In this document: positions 1 to 13,500 of the stretch, piece after piece | Layout: every line of letters starts with the position of its first letter | Position numbering within the stretch: position 1 is the stretch's first letter | Assembly (NCBI GenBank): GCA_002633025.1 | Contig: NMRB01000391.1 | Coordinates: 261,440-325,439, forward strand | Source: Notospermus geniculatus | Taxonomy: Eukaryota; Nemertea; Pilidiophora; Heteronemertea; Lineidae | Direction: 5' to 3' | DNA length: 64,000 nucleotides | Program-made: the position numbers and the translations under genes | Notes under the pieces: model-generated | Seen by the model: only the letters and a program-made list of their open reading frames with translations | Told to the model about the DNA's origin: nothing | Database searches by the model: none

Positions 1-650
1 GAGCATAACAACACCGTCTATTCTGTATACAATACACGATATCAACAGCTGATTCACTATTTTGGTGATCTACTTCAGCAACGTGTGAAAGCCCTTTGGA
101 TATATTCAAAAATATTATCGCTAACTTCATAGTTTGATATGTAGCCATTGAACGACAGAGTTCAGTGTGCATAAATTGCATGTATATTCATGCACACGCT
201 ATCTACAGGTTGAGAATAAAATAAATAGTGTGGAATAATAGGCCTTTAACAATAGCACAATACATTTTTGTGGCGACAAATGTTATTGATTTCGTTGAGA
301 ATGATACAATTGATATGGATCTTGGCGTGAAAATCTACAAGGGTTGATCGGTATAATTTTAATACCTGGAATATTTTAGGAATATACGACAGCTTTCGTG
401 CGATCGAAATTGCGCAGTCAGTCACTAGTTAGAAATTCAACATTTAGGCCTACTGTCAGTTTTTCTGGGTAGGCTACATAAGCAGTTTGTTCACAGCTGT
501 GTGGTCGACCGCTGAGCCATTATTTCCTGATCAACGGCTTCGGCTATAATGTTGGTCAAAACGTCATAAGCTGTCGATACGATATCAACGCTGACAGCAA
601 CACACTTTTAAAAAAACTGTCATTAGTCTTGAGACAGGAGACGACATTGG

Positions 651-770
651 GGAGGTTTCGCAAGCGCCCGGTTAGGCCATAAGTACGACGACGCTTATCT
701 ATTGTGTGGGTATACCCAAACAATAGATAAACGTCGTCGTATGGCCTAACCGGGCGCTTGCGAAACCTCC
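651..770. repeat. Foldback (hairpin) element, about 120 bp
   Basis: Two arms of about 59 bp (651-711 and 712-770) are almost perfect reverse complements with practically no loop. The outer ends read GGAGGTTTCGCAAGCGCCCG and its complement. The same terminal word, GGAGGTTTCGCA, ends the element at 27688-28085, so this looks like a non-autonomous DNA transposon family. No coding capacity. Confidence 0.8.
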
Positions 771-806
771 CTATTGCACTCAGGGTAAACCACGGTTATG
801 ATTGAT

Positions 807-970
807 ACTCTATAGAGTGTTTGCACGGTGGCCATGTTGGAGGTATAAACAAAAGAATTTTTCGCCAGTCACGGTCCATGGAGAATAACTTCCATTGTTT
901 TGAAAGTCTGTTCCTTTGTTGTATACCTCCAACATGGCCGCTGTGACGTCACGTGCAAACACTCTATAGA
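807..970. repeat. MITE with long terminal inverted repeats, TA-flanked
   Basis: Left arm about 811-857 and right arm about 911-968 are imperfect reverse complements sharing TAGAGTGTTTGCAC at the ends and a GGCCATGTTGGAGGTATA core. A TA dinucleotide flanks each end, as expected for Tc1/mariner-type insertion. This places it in that superfamily by inference only. It encodes nothing. Confidence 0.65.
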
Positions 971-3900
971 AACATCCATCAAATTCAGTTCCATAGCCTG
1001 GGAGTTCTGGTACATCGTAGTTACCTCATCACACGACGAAGTTTTCGTACATTTATGGACAAACTGCTCAGATGGTTTACATGTAGCTTAGGCTACTTCT
1101 GGAAGTAAAATAGAATTGCCAAAATTTCTGTGATATGCTTGGAATGATCAATCCAGCTTTGACACCATTAGTCGAGTGGGAGTTGTTTGACTACCAAATC
1201 CAATTCTCGAACCAATGTCCGAGATGCGAAATTTCGCGTCCAGGTCAAATATCAGGGACAATAGTGCAGTGAACGTTGTACGTGCGAATGCGATGAGAAT
1301 TCTGCAGGAAACTGCACGCCGACCAGTCTAATGTGCATGGCAGGCAAATAAATTAAGCTGTTGGCGGCAATAAAACCTAGCCTCATGCCAGCTGTTGTCT
1401 TGAATGACTTTGTAAACACCTATTTTTATTAAAATATCAATATTAACCTCCGGTAAACCCGACTTAATTTATCATTAGGTTGATTTGTTGCAAACAATAA
1501 ACGGGTGCTTGTCTGCAGTTGGGGTACCTGCAGAACTCGGTTGCATGCACTTCGAATGGGTCATTCTATTACGATAGGGCCAAAAGTGCAAAAGTCAAGG
1601 CGGCAAGCTTGTACCAAACGGAGTCTATGGTCAAGGACTAAGTCTTGTCACACCTTAGTGTTTCACGGAGCTTGTCCTTGAAATCTTGCCGATTGATTGC
1701 AATTCGTTTCTTGAATCGTGCGAAGGCGCATACCCTCTGCAAAATGAAGGCCCATTCCTCCTGGCCAAAATCTGCCTTTATCGAATATAATTATTGTGGT
1801 AGGCCCTATACATAGCAGATGCGAAACGTGTGCAATTAGTAAAACTATGGGTATCTCAAAAATATACATGTACAAAAGCGAGTGAATTTCTGGGTAATAC
1901 AGCCTATCATGTACCTTGATTGCTGCAAATGACCACCCTGCCAAGCCATCTGCCGTAATCATGTCAATCTGACGTCACTTCACTCGAATTACTACATTAC
2001 GGGATGGCATCTGTTAAACGCATTCTTTCTACTGATTGCAACCAATGCATCATGGAAGGCAATCAAATCTACATAAAACACGATAATCATGATGGCATTT
2101 AACGATCAGCTGGCGAAATGACCGTAGAAATATCAAACGGTTGTTGTTTATCATTGACGGTTTGTTACAGTAACCTTCATAACAGAAGGTCGTTAACCTG
2201 TCCCATATCACGCAGGTTAAAGATAATGTATCATGGGTATTTTCGCGGGCCACGCGGAAAATCACTGTTTATTTACATTCTGTTTGTTTGTGTCCAGTCT
2301 TTCTTTGTCTTATGAGTAATTTGTTGGTATAGTATATGTCCCTCTAGAAATTCTCCTGAAACCAGAAGTATTCTATTTGGTGGGTTTGCATGCCCAAAAG
2401 TCCAAAATAACATAATGTACACACCCATGTTTACAAACATTGAATGTAAACAATGAAGTCATGATACATTTACCTTTAACTGTCGTCAATGTAGAACATG
2501 AACGATCAGGATGGAGCTTGATCGTGGAGGTTACCTGACAAGTACTTATGTCGGCAGCCTTCTCGGTGGATTACGGCTCTTGCCTGCAGAAAAAAAGAGC
2601 AGATCTTCACACCCTGGGTTCAAACTTGCCGTTGCCTAGATACCGAGATGACGGAGATTGAAATACCGGTACCTCGGCAGGCACGCGGTCCTTATAACCT
2701 ATGGCCTTCTCTCATCACTTTCGTGTGACCTCTGGCCTTTAGGGTAGCTGTGGTTCCCCCACATCGGATGTGACGATGTTTCGAGTCACCTTGAGGATCC
2801 ATATTACCTACTCCTGGCGTCCCCAGGGTCTTCAAACGCGGCATTGTCGCCGTTCAGAGTGACCAATTAAGTTCACCCTCACCCTGTGCCATCTCCAATA
2901 TTGCTGTTCAACGTGTTACCAACATGATCACATTTGTTATTAGATAATCAATTTCAAGCAGTGAATTGAGTTGTCTCTGTCCTTTCGCTTGCTCTCCAGG
3001 TTTACCATTACACCTGCGAGGTTGTAGGTACCATTTCATTGTCACCGTACTGACGTTCGAATATAGATATTTGTATAGATATTTTTATAAGAACAAGAAG
3101 TATCCTTCCTATTTCACGATACCTCTTATTTTTTTGCAAATGCTGTCAGCAGGAAAAGGTTCAAAGGAGTTCTAATTCCCGCGCTGTCATAGCAAAAGAA
3201 ACAGCAAATTAATAGAACTATAGAACCTTCAATTCCCCTTACCGTATGGGTTCCTTTTGAAACCTTTGGTTTCTATATAGGCCTATGACACCTTCCGTTC
3301 CCAAGGGTTCTTTTTAGTGATATCATAAAGAACCCGTTTGGAATCAATTTTTCCTTACCAGAAGAGGTCGAACGGGGAATCACATACACATTCCTGCTCT
3401 CGTATTGAAATCAGACCGTGCGCATGCACAGCTCACATAATTCCATCATCAGGTACTTGACTATTGAATTTGAGCACTTGATTGAAATATCAAGTTGACT
3501 TTCCTGGAACCACCGAGTGCATACATGTAGGTTGATCTATATACAAATCATTGGCATACAGAACAACGTTAATGTCAGAGAATCAAACAGCATCGTAGGA
3601 TGCCTGAATCATCAGTAAACTATAGGCCTATGGAGATTGAACATGATGATAGCTGAGTACGAGGGGACAGATGACAACTTCATTTGAGTTTATTATTTGA
3701 GGATAACAAAAAAGCAAATTGAAATCTATCAACGCCGGAGTTTATAATTCAAATTCTCACGGAGATGTGAACCGTATGGTTTTGTAAAATCATGACCGTT
3801 GTTGATTTCTGCTGATTCAGAACCACAGGGAAAAGGTGGACATAAAGAAATCTGGCATTGCGTAACTTAGTGTCCCAGGAGCTGATGAAATCCCCTTTCT

Positions 3901-4428
3901 TTTCAACATTCAACATAAACCTGGATCCCTTCACAAGTCCTGATAACCCGGGGTAAGTCTTTAATCCAGGATTTACATTTATAAAAGAACCTAAGTCAAG
4001 GTGGGGTACTTTTCTGTCTTTTGTTTGAGACAATAGATACATGTAGGTACGGTATGTACTTCGACTGAGTTATTTTATGGATATCGACCCATACACTTAG
4101 GATACGACTGTTGACGATTTAACCCAGGGAACGTCGAGTCGACTGGTCAGAGTGGCCTGGCACGAAGTTGCTTCCGTCCTTCTCAAACTGCCGATTTCCC
4201 CAGGTCAAAATCCTACTGATATCAAGATCACATACAGAGCAGTATCGTTATCTTCAGACCATTACCGAGTTTAGGCGTTTACCGTTAGAGGTGAACCACT
4301 TGTTCTGAGTCATTTTGTCAACGGAACAGCCCGCCCCTAACACAGTTTGTCCACTGGAGTCGGGTGTATTGCTTTCCTTACATCATAATTTATAGGACAG
4401 AGGTCTTTGGCTGTCAGACATGTCAGAT

Positions 4429-4540
4429 TGGCGTAGTGTATTGGTGGATGTGTTTCTAACACGTGTCACCTCTGACGGATGTCGGGTTCGATTCCCGATA
4501 GGACACTGGTCTCCCAGGGCGCTCCGGTTTCCTCCCACAT
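4429..4540 (+). mobile_element. Probable tRNA-derived SINE
   Basis: A perfect RNA polymerase III B box, GGTTCGATTCC, lies at 4485-4495. An A-box-like TGGCGTAGTG begins near 4429, and a body ending ..GGCGCTCCGGTTTCCTCCCA follows. The A-to-B distance is longer than in a normal tRNA and no cloverleaf folds well, so this is more likely a SINE head than a tRNA gene. The 3' end and target duplication were not resolved. Confidence 0.45.
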
Positions 4541-7500
4541 CACATACAAAATCGTCCAATATTGTCTGAAAGCAATAATGAGCCAAGGACAGCGATATGA
4601 GGACAGTTTGTCCCACATCACAGGATGGTTTGTCCCGAGGTCAATCTATCGACAATTTGTTATGAGGCTGTCATCGAACGGCCACAGGAAAAATTCATCA
4701 TTTTCTCCAGCTAAGTTCGTTTCCTGACATGTACGCGAATACAGTTCATGACACCACTTCATCATATAGATATACAAGATTACATTACGTTTATTTTTAC
4801 TCACCGACCGTACAAACCTACGCATCAGAATATATTAAATTTTTCACTTCTATGCCAGCTGTGAGATGGATGTCGGATCGATACAGGCCTAGATGTGCTT
4901 CTATTATTATTTTAAGTATAGGCCTAAGCCACTTTCCGCCTACGCAGACATGCGGTGGCCGGGAGCTGTCCACATGATAATTAAATTGATGGTTGGGCGT
5001 TCGTTTATTCTTTACGTTCATCAACGTCACGTTTGTTGATCGTGGGAAATAAAAACACGAGTGTGAAGTGACCTTTGAATGTACTGTACACAACGCCATG
5101 TACATGGAACAACAGAAGAGAAGGACAACAGTTATCCCGATGATGGGCCTAGTCAATATGGTCAATATGCTCAATTATTTATAAACTCATTCTAAGTGGG
5201 GGTTTATGTAACTGTAGTTTGTCTCTTTACTACATATTACCAAAAATAGATGATATTACCAATATCTTGACATTGCTGGTTCAATTGATAGTATCTCAAT
5301 TCAAAGTCATCTTTATTTAGTCAAGGTGGGTGGTTTCCTAATGTTAAACGTCAAGCATTCTGTCGTCGTACATGTAGGCCTACTCTAATCGTGGGATCGG
5401 CGAGACTATCGGTTAACTGAATCTTCGGACTAAATAAACGTCTGTAGGCCTACAGCGAACTAGTGAGCAGTGAACCTACGACTTCCAATTAGTCGACTTT
5501 GGGTCTTATCATGAATCTTTGTCCAATGGACCGTCCGAATATGAACCTTCGGAATAATGTGAATGTAATAGTATGCTAGGAGTATGATAAAGTCACAGGG
5601 TGTGACACAGCATGACATAGCATGCCGAAGGCTGTCATTGATTCCATACATAAGTAAACCGAACACAGCTGCTATAGGTATACAATGAATCCAAAATGAC
5701 GGGTACAGATGTCCCATAGGAGACACTGATGACACTGACATTAATGATTAACTATGTTTACGTATAGATATAAGGCAATCATCACAATATACAGACGGAC
5801 GCCCCCACAAAGTTGTGACATTCATTCGGGTGTGGTTGGCCATGGCTGTACTTGTCAGACTGATTATTGGGCGATCGGGAGAAATGAAAACACCTGTCGT
5901 TATAATCTTTATAAATGTTACTTCATAAAAATAAAATTATCATATTTGACACTCCTAATCGTACTTGTCTTGACACTAGTCTTTTACCTGAAATCTCTGG
6001 TCGTTGTTCCTTATCGGTTTCATATCATGGATACCGGTATGTCATATTCTCCCAAATAGACCTACTGTGAGGGAATATTCTGGTTTCACGAGTAAATCTA
6101 ATGAACTCTAAAGTCACTGCCTAAGAGATCCGACAGATGCCAAATTAAAAAGTAGGCCAGGATTGCTGATGTTTTCAAATTACATGTATCTGATTGGATG
6201 TAGCCTACTAGTCCACTCCCATTTTAACAGGGTCCAAGGCAAACAGCCAATGAAAAAGGTCATTCCAGTTAGATTGGCATATGTGAATCTGACCTCTTAA
6301 ACGTGATTTTAAAGTACCTACGTGTGTACTGTAAGTTCGCATCAAAGGCGCCAGTTGAACGGGAAAGTTGCAATGGCCAGATCAATCGCAACTGATTGGC
6401 TGATGGCTGACGCTTTTATTGGTTGGCAGCAATAACTGTTGGCGACTCAGCTGGAACCTGTTCGTAATCCTGTGAAATGGACCACAGGACAAGAGGCCCT
6501 CAAAAATCTGCATACCTTTATACGACAGGGCTCTTCACAAAGTGTTGACGAGTGGGCTGAGCCTGAATATTGTTGACTGACCTCTAAATGTGAAAGTACG
6601 GTATGTGTGAGATCTTAGTGAGCCTGGACACGTTAGACTGTGACATCAAATGCCAAAGGAATATAAGGTGTTGCGCGTCAAACAAGGCGGGTAATAAATT
6701 TGCTTTGATACCGGAAACAGAAGAATTGAACATCAAAAGGATGGGAACTTAATATCAATTTAAAATTATTCATATTACCCATGTAATACATTAGTGAAAA
6801 TGATCCGTTTGACGGGTTTAGAACCTATAGGACAACAACATTCCACTTCCACTGGCGGTAATGCTGATTGACTTTTACGCGTTACCTTTAACTGTTAGCT
6901 CAGACAGACATGGATGATTTCATTGAAACGCGATTCCTCTCTCGTCGTCATCAGAATCATCTGCTAATTGGCTAACGTGAAACAATGCCAGAAAAATGGT
7001 GTCTTTTTGTTGTACGTGAGCGTAGTGATGATAAGTCATGGAAACAGCCGTCGGTGATGTCTGTTCATGGACCAACAACCAACACGATTACTTCAAGGCT
7101 ACCAACCAAAGGCTTAACGTCCCAACTCCACCCCACCCACCACCGCCACCCCCACCACCATCCAATACTGCTGGTTGCCTGGCGAGCGCTACTGTTGTTG
7201 TTGGGAAGGTGTACCATGAACGCGAACCATGACATAACCATTAGTTTCGTCAGAACAGCCAAGCATAAACCGTCGGTAATAATATGTATATTCGTGGAAC
7301 AACAACCGTGATGACTTCTCCGCTACCAAACAACAGCTTGGCGTTTAACTCCATCCGGTACGGCTGGTTGCATGATGAATGCTATTATTGTTGTTTTCAT
7401 GAAGCCAACCTCGAGGTTGACGATATCAATATCGTCAAAACAGACTAAGCCCCAACGTCGATGCAAGTAATGCAACTTCGAGTTTTTAGGAAGGCACATC

Positions 7501-7566
7501 CGCACAAGGGCTAGACACGACTATATAGGCTTCTCACATGAACGTTTCTTCTTTTTTTCGTTACAG

Positions 7567-10500
7567 TTTGTCAAAAAGCGTATCGCCCCCACGAAGATGC
7601 AGCTACTGTCAGCGGGTTATGTTCTTTAAGTATTACAGATGTCGACATTGCAGGTGAGTTATAACCTCTAAAATGAGCGGGGTCGCTTATGTGGAGTACT
7701 TTTTCTCTGAAGAGTTCTTTGATGTTAGAAAAACCTTAAGGTTCTGCCGGCTCGATTTTACGAGGCGGATTCGGTTGAGTTTTGACAAGAGACGGATGGC
7801 TAAATTGTCGTGTCTTCAGACCCATCTTGACACACTCAGCGAACTAGCTCACTGTCTCATTATCTTCTTCCAGATACAAGTGTCACAAGAAGTGTGCCGG
7901 TTCCTCCGGTGGCAAGTGCAAACGGACATCTTCCTTACATGGGCATTCACAGTGCCAAAAGGTTCCCGTTACAGGTAAGCAACATGTACCTTAATACAGG
8001 TTTGCTCCTGCTAAGTCGTTCAGACAGCTTCACGCGCTGGAGACGCTCCCGAGTGGAATCGACAGTCATTGCTAGGTGACATTCAGATGAGACTGACGCC
8101 CCGAAGACGCTGTACAACTCTAGCACCTCTTAACGACTGCCCTGTATTTTGTACCCATTGCCTTACGACACAGCCCCAGGAATTTCCATTAGATCTGGCT
8201 AAAACACCTCAGTCTATATTAAATGTGTTTCCTCTGCGATGCGTGCCTGGGATACAATCCGGTTGATCCACATGACAGCTGATTGCTTGCTTGCTTGGTT
8301 GTTTCTTGTGGAAAGCTTCGATGGATCAGCTGGTGGTTCAGCGGGACGAAGTTATGGCCTTTCGGATTCTTACAGCTAAAATTGATTGCAGAACAGACTG
8401 ACTTGGTTGGTGGCAGAAATGATTGTCCCGAGAATGCACGCCAACTGTAAATTAACTCTGTATTGTGTGGGAATGGTTGGGGACTTGTTCACGAAACAGT
8501 CAGAAAGAAATATCTTTGCTGAAAACTAGCAGTGTTGACGCTATCATTCACTCGATATCGAGTCAAGTTAATCATCGTGGGCGTCCGTGTATTCTTTACG
8601 ATCTTCAGATAACTGATGTTGTTCTGATGAAACAAGCCTTATGCTTGGCTGTTTAAGTTGTCTCCTGTGTAGGTGTCGGCAATCGAATGTACGTTTCCCT
8701 AAGTGAAGTTATACAAGTCTCAAAAAGTTACATCTGTCGAAGACAGGAATGTCCTCCCGAGATGGCGACGTTCCATGAGGTAAAGCAAATGGATGAACAT
8801 CTCATCTGCCACACCATCCTTTCACATTTCATAAGATAATATCCTTTCTAACTACAGGGGACGACCACTGGTCAAAGTTACTGCAGGCCAACGAGGTCAA
8901 CTCGAACGTTGTGGTGGTGCCCGATGATGGCCGCCATTACTGCCATCATCCAAGCAGACGGCGCAAGCGCCACATCTCGCGAGAATCCAAATCGTCCACG
9001 GACTCCAACATATTCTCAAATCTATACGACAAATTCTGTCAATGGATAGCTTCCCGGAGAAAGGACCACCCGGATAATGTTTCTATGTGCTCAAGTGGTG
9101 CGGCTAGCACCCGTTTTGACTGTTCTTACGAGGAGGTTTGCGATACCCTTCAGGGCTTCTCGTTCTCGCCGGCACGGCACTTGTCGGACGGCGATGGGGA
9201 AAACGACCCTCACGTCTCAACGACAGAGACGGACCTATTCTGGTATCAGAGGACTAGACAGTCATCCTTCAGTTCAACTTATGAAGTGTGTAGTGTTGCT
9301 AGTTTGTCCACGTCCACCTCGTATAGTGAAATTTTACATGATCGAGACCGCGAGTATTTCAATTTCGCTGGCAGCTCTCGGAACCTCGTGCCAGAATACG
9401 TGTTCGATTGGCAGAAGTCGAATGAGAAATACCTCAGTTTGTCTCCTGCCGCCGCCCACGGTGCTTTAGTGAACACTTATAGCTGTCCGTCAAAAACAAC
9501 AAAGACCTTACCCGTCCAGAAACGTCGTGGAACACACGAATCGCTTTGTGCCACGTGGCCACCATCAGGCAGAAGATTTTTTTCACAAGGTAAGTCAACG
9601 ATTTTTACTGCAGTCATCGATGTTCAAGTCTGCTGACAAATTTTTAGACAGCTGATCTTCATGTTCATCTTGCCCAATACCCTACACACTTTGAAGTTCA
9701 ACCTTTTTAGACTGAGTACCTTGTTTAGACGGTATTGGTAGCCCTTCTCTTTCTCAGTTGTAACTGCCCACACGTATGGTTCGTTTGAGGATTCCCATTC
9801 CGCCACGGTGAAGACGGCGTTATTTTCAGCGTTCCCTTCTTCAACATTTTTGCTTTTTGTCGCAAAATACTGCAGACGCCCAGTAGGCCTATTTGCAGTG
9901 CCAAATTATGCTTTTGTGAGTAATCTCCAGCCAGAGATAAAGTACATTACTAAATACGATGAGCAGGATACAATGGCCGTCTGCACTTATTCTTAGTAGG
10001 GATGCGTTTGTTGGTTGTTCACTCATATAAAACGTCGAGAATGATTCGCCGATAGCTTTATCGTGGTCCTGAGGTGACTTGCACTTTGAAATTAGACAGG
10101 TTGATGTGGATATGTTGGGTGGCTTGTTTCACTATGAAATCAATGTAGATCTTGCTTACAACTCAAAGCTTTCCCTTGTTACTTCCACTGTCAGATTTCT
10201 TCAGAGCAGAATATCAATGGCGTCGACAATCGGGAGATGCAAATAGCAACACATTTATCATCTAAAAATGATTATAAAATATCTCTTAACTCCATTAATA
10301 CTCTTTCAGACGATGACGACCTTGATTTACCGTCAGTTTTCGACGAAGTCTTCGTCACCCCCGACACACCTCAGAACGAGAGGGACCCCAAGGCTGTTCT
10401 CAGGGAGAGCCTCGGTGAATGTACTATACCTTACGGTGATCTCCGGTTTGGGGAACGTGTGCGGGTGGGGAGGAACAGGGCAATTTATAAGTAAGTTGGT

Positions 10501-13500
10501 GACTCGTACTATTACATTGTACATGTATTTTAATACTAATAGGAGGCCCACATGTAGTTTTATCTAACTGGACACTGTCTTATACTATATTCAAGTTAGT
10601 GCTCATTGTTCATTTCAATACATTTGAGTATAAGGAATTCCTTTATGACTTGAGGCGTATTGTTAACAAGAAATAAGGGTAGTCCGGTTGCCAGCTTGCA
10701 GGCGTCCACCCCTCAGAATGTTCCTAAGATAAAAGGGTTTGGTGAGTGGATTGAACCAATGAGCTTCGGCCCTTATTTTGAATAGTGAGAGATTGTCCAG
10801 TGTGATTTTGCGTAAATGGTCAGGGATGAATTCTTGTGGACAACGCGTCACGATAATACAGGCAAGACGCACCAGTATGTGGACGTGGGAAGCTATCAGG
10901 AGGGGCACGTTTTAGATACTGAGCTAAAAATTGAACCACATCTGGCGTTCCACGTAATACATATATTCATAATCAGTGTCGCTGCGAAAAAATCAGTCTA
11001 TGATACAACTCGTCAAGTGCGCCCCAGTCAAGTAAACCAGGTGCCGAGTGCGACTTTTTCATCCAGCCATGCACTTTAAGAGCACTTCACTAATTATTCA
11101 GTTGTGACAACGCATTTTCAGGTCTGTAGGCCTAGGCCTATGATCACAACCTTCACTTTCACTGAATCGAATACATATTGCGTGCACACGGTTGCAGAGT
11201 GCCAGTTATTTCGCATCGAGTCCTAAAAACCTTCGTCTCTTACCTATGCAATATTAATGTACGTATGTATACAACATAATACATTTTCCCGATAAAGTAG
11301 ACAGAGTTTTCCTCCTGCTCCATGATGAAGTACAATAACGGATGCAAGAAGATATTCATAATCTTCTGATGACGCCAATGTCACATTCTTTTTCCTATTT
11401 TTCACATTTTTTCATGCATCCATGTATAACAGCTTTAGTCGTTTGATGTGTATACCATTGGAACCGTATCTGAGAATGCGCCTTAAAGGGACATTTTCAT
11501 CAGCAAATAGGAGGCGTTTCGTACCTCCTGTCATGGGATGGGGGAACTGTACTCATACCGTTGATTTTTACTCATTTCTGAATGAGTAGCTAACTGCATT
11601 ATTGGCCATTCAAAGCCAAGAAGATGAGTGAAAACTGAAACTAAGACTGTGAAAAAAGAGTGTGCACAAGTAGGCTGATGTCCACGAGCACCTTAAACCC
11701 CTTTACATGTAATCAACAACTGATTCGACATATCTTGATCCTGCCTATTGCAAAGCTTTCGTATACATGTTGGCCTACCATTTGGCTGCATTATGCAGAC
11801 CTTCGTGCTCGGTATTCCATGCTTGATGTACAATACATGTACATGTAGGCCTAGGCCTACTGTATGTTATCATCTCATTTTAAATATCCAAAATAAAGCA
11901 CATAGAACAACTTACGACACACCTGGGATCTCGACTAGAAAGTGCCTGAAGAAGACCCCGATTGGGGTCGAAAATTTGCAAAATTCGGAGATGACTTTTC
12001 GTATTATATCTCATGTTAAATGTTGTCATTTACTCCGAAAATATCCTTTATATCTGATCATTTGTTCTTTCCTCAGGGGTCATTGGCACGGCGAGGTGAT
12101 GATCCACGCTTATGAAGGCATTGAAGAAGATCAGGTGCAGGCATTCTGGGAGGAGATAGCCAAGCTGAGCATGATCAGACATGAAAATATTGCATTATTC
12201 ATGGGAGCTTGTATAGAACCGCCAAATTTAGCAGTCATTACCAGGTAAGCATTGAGTTCTTTCTCTATCTCTTGGGCTGCCAAAGGACATTCACCGTTCT
12301 GAGTAAACTGCAACTGCTCCCTCGCAGTACACCCTGTCAAACAACTAGTCATAACGACTGGCATGACTGGTGGTCATGTCAACTACAAAACTGATGATAC
12401 ATGTACATGTATATATATCACGTCACAAAAGCGCTTTGGACATGCGCACAGGGCAGGAAGTGTGTTCGATTACGCCTCCAGTTCCCATTGCTCATGTTGT
12501 GGTCTAAAATGCGTCGGTTATTAGCATCAGTAATTTCACTGGGAAACGCTTATCCTCTTTTTGGCCTTCAGAGGTCTTGATAAACAACCAATGACTGGCT
12601 GGGTTGGTATAAATTTAGGAATTTTGCCTAAAGCAGACGTAGATATTGAGCTCGCCCTGTAACCAGGACTCTGAATGTACCTCAGGTTGCGCCCAAAAGT
12701 TTGCCTCATTTTCGGTACAACGTCTGATCTCCGGCTTTTTGATTCCTTAAACACAAGGTAAAAAGGAATGAAGAGAAAGCGTCCGAAAATGGCCACTGGT
12801 TCAGTGGCTTAATGTCCATACAACTCTTAGCGTATCTTTTATTTTCATCGCCGTGTTGGTGTTGCTACGTTATCTGACAGAGTGCACAAGACATTACACT
12901 CCGTTAATCACGAAGCTGAAGCTCCATTATTAAAACAGGCATCTTTGGTACATTAAACCCAGGACCCTGGATGTAGGCATCTAATAACGAAATAGTTGAA
13001 ACAAATGCGATAGGAATAACCCCAGCGTTCTATTTTTATTTACAATTTTGCTAAAAATATCGCTGAATTTGGATATTTTTGTCAACATTGCGGTATTACC
13101 TTGTACTATTCTGAGCTTTATTGACGTCAGTACAGCTCGTCATTCAGATATCCACTCTTTTTTATATCTGATTCATTTATTTGTTATTTGAATGATATCT
13201 GCCCGGGGCTACTCCGAACCGAATGAACAGCGTCTGAAAATAGCGCTTGTTAAATCGATATCAGATTCAGATACTGAATAAAAGAGATTTTTAATTCAAT
13301 TTCATCTCGTCGTCTGCTTCGGATAATCGTCGTTTTCGTAAACATAACTGAATAGTAAAAACTTGTGAACGGGGAAATGTGATACCAGTCAGCTAGAGCG
13401 TCTTTTTATAAAAGCCAGGCACACAGACGAAGTCTGTAGCGCGCTCCGCCGAGCTGTGTACGCAATAAGCGACACTCGGGTCGGCGTCAGATTGGTGCTG

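Larger units (their letters stand above)
1..7566. other. 5' region without a recognised gene
   Basis: No exon with a recognisable protein and matching splice sites was found here. Open frames are short, including a Pro/His-rich one near 7038-7232 made by CA-rich sequence. The first exons of the KSR gene must lie here or left of the window, because the first KSR exon seen starts mid-codon. The stretch does hold two foldback elements (651-770, 807-970) and a SINE-like segment (4429-4540), listed separately. Confidence 0.6.

Noticed and set aside
7038-7232. Proline/histidine-rich frame as an upstream KSR exon
   Set aside because: The run is low-complexity CAC/CCA repeat, and no donor joins it in phase to the 7567 exon, which needs a codon split after two bases.
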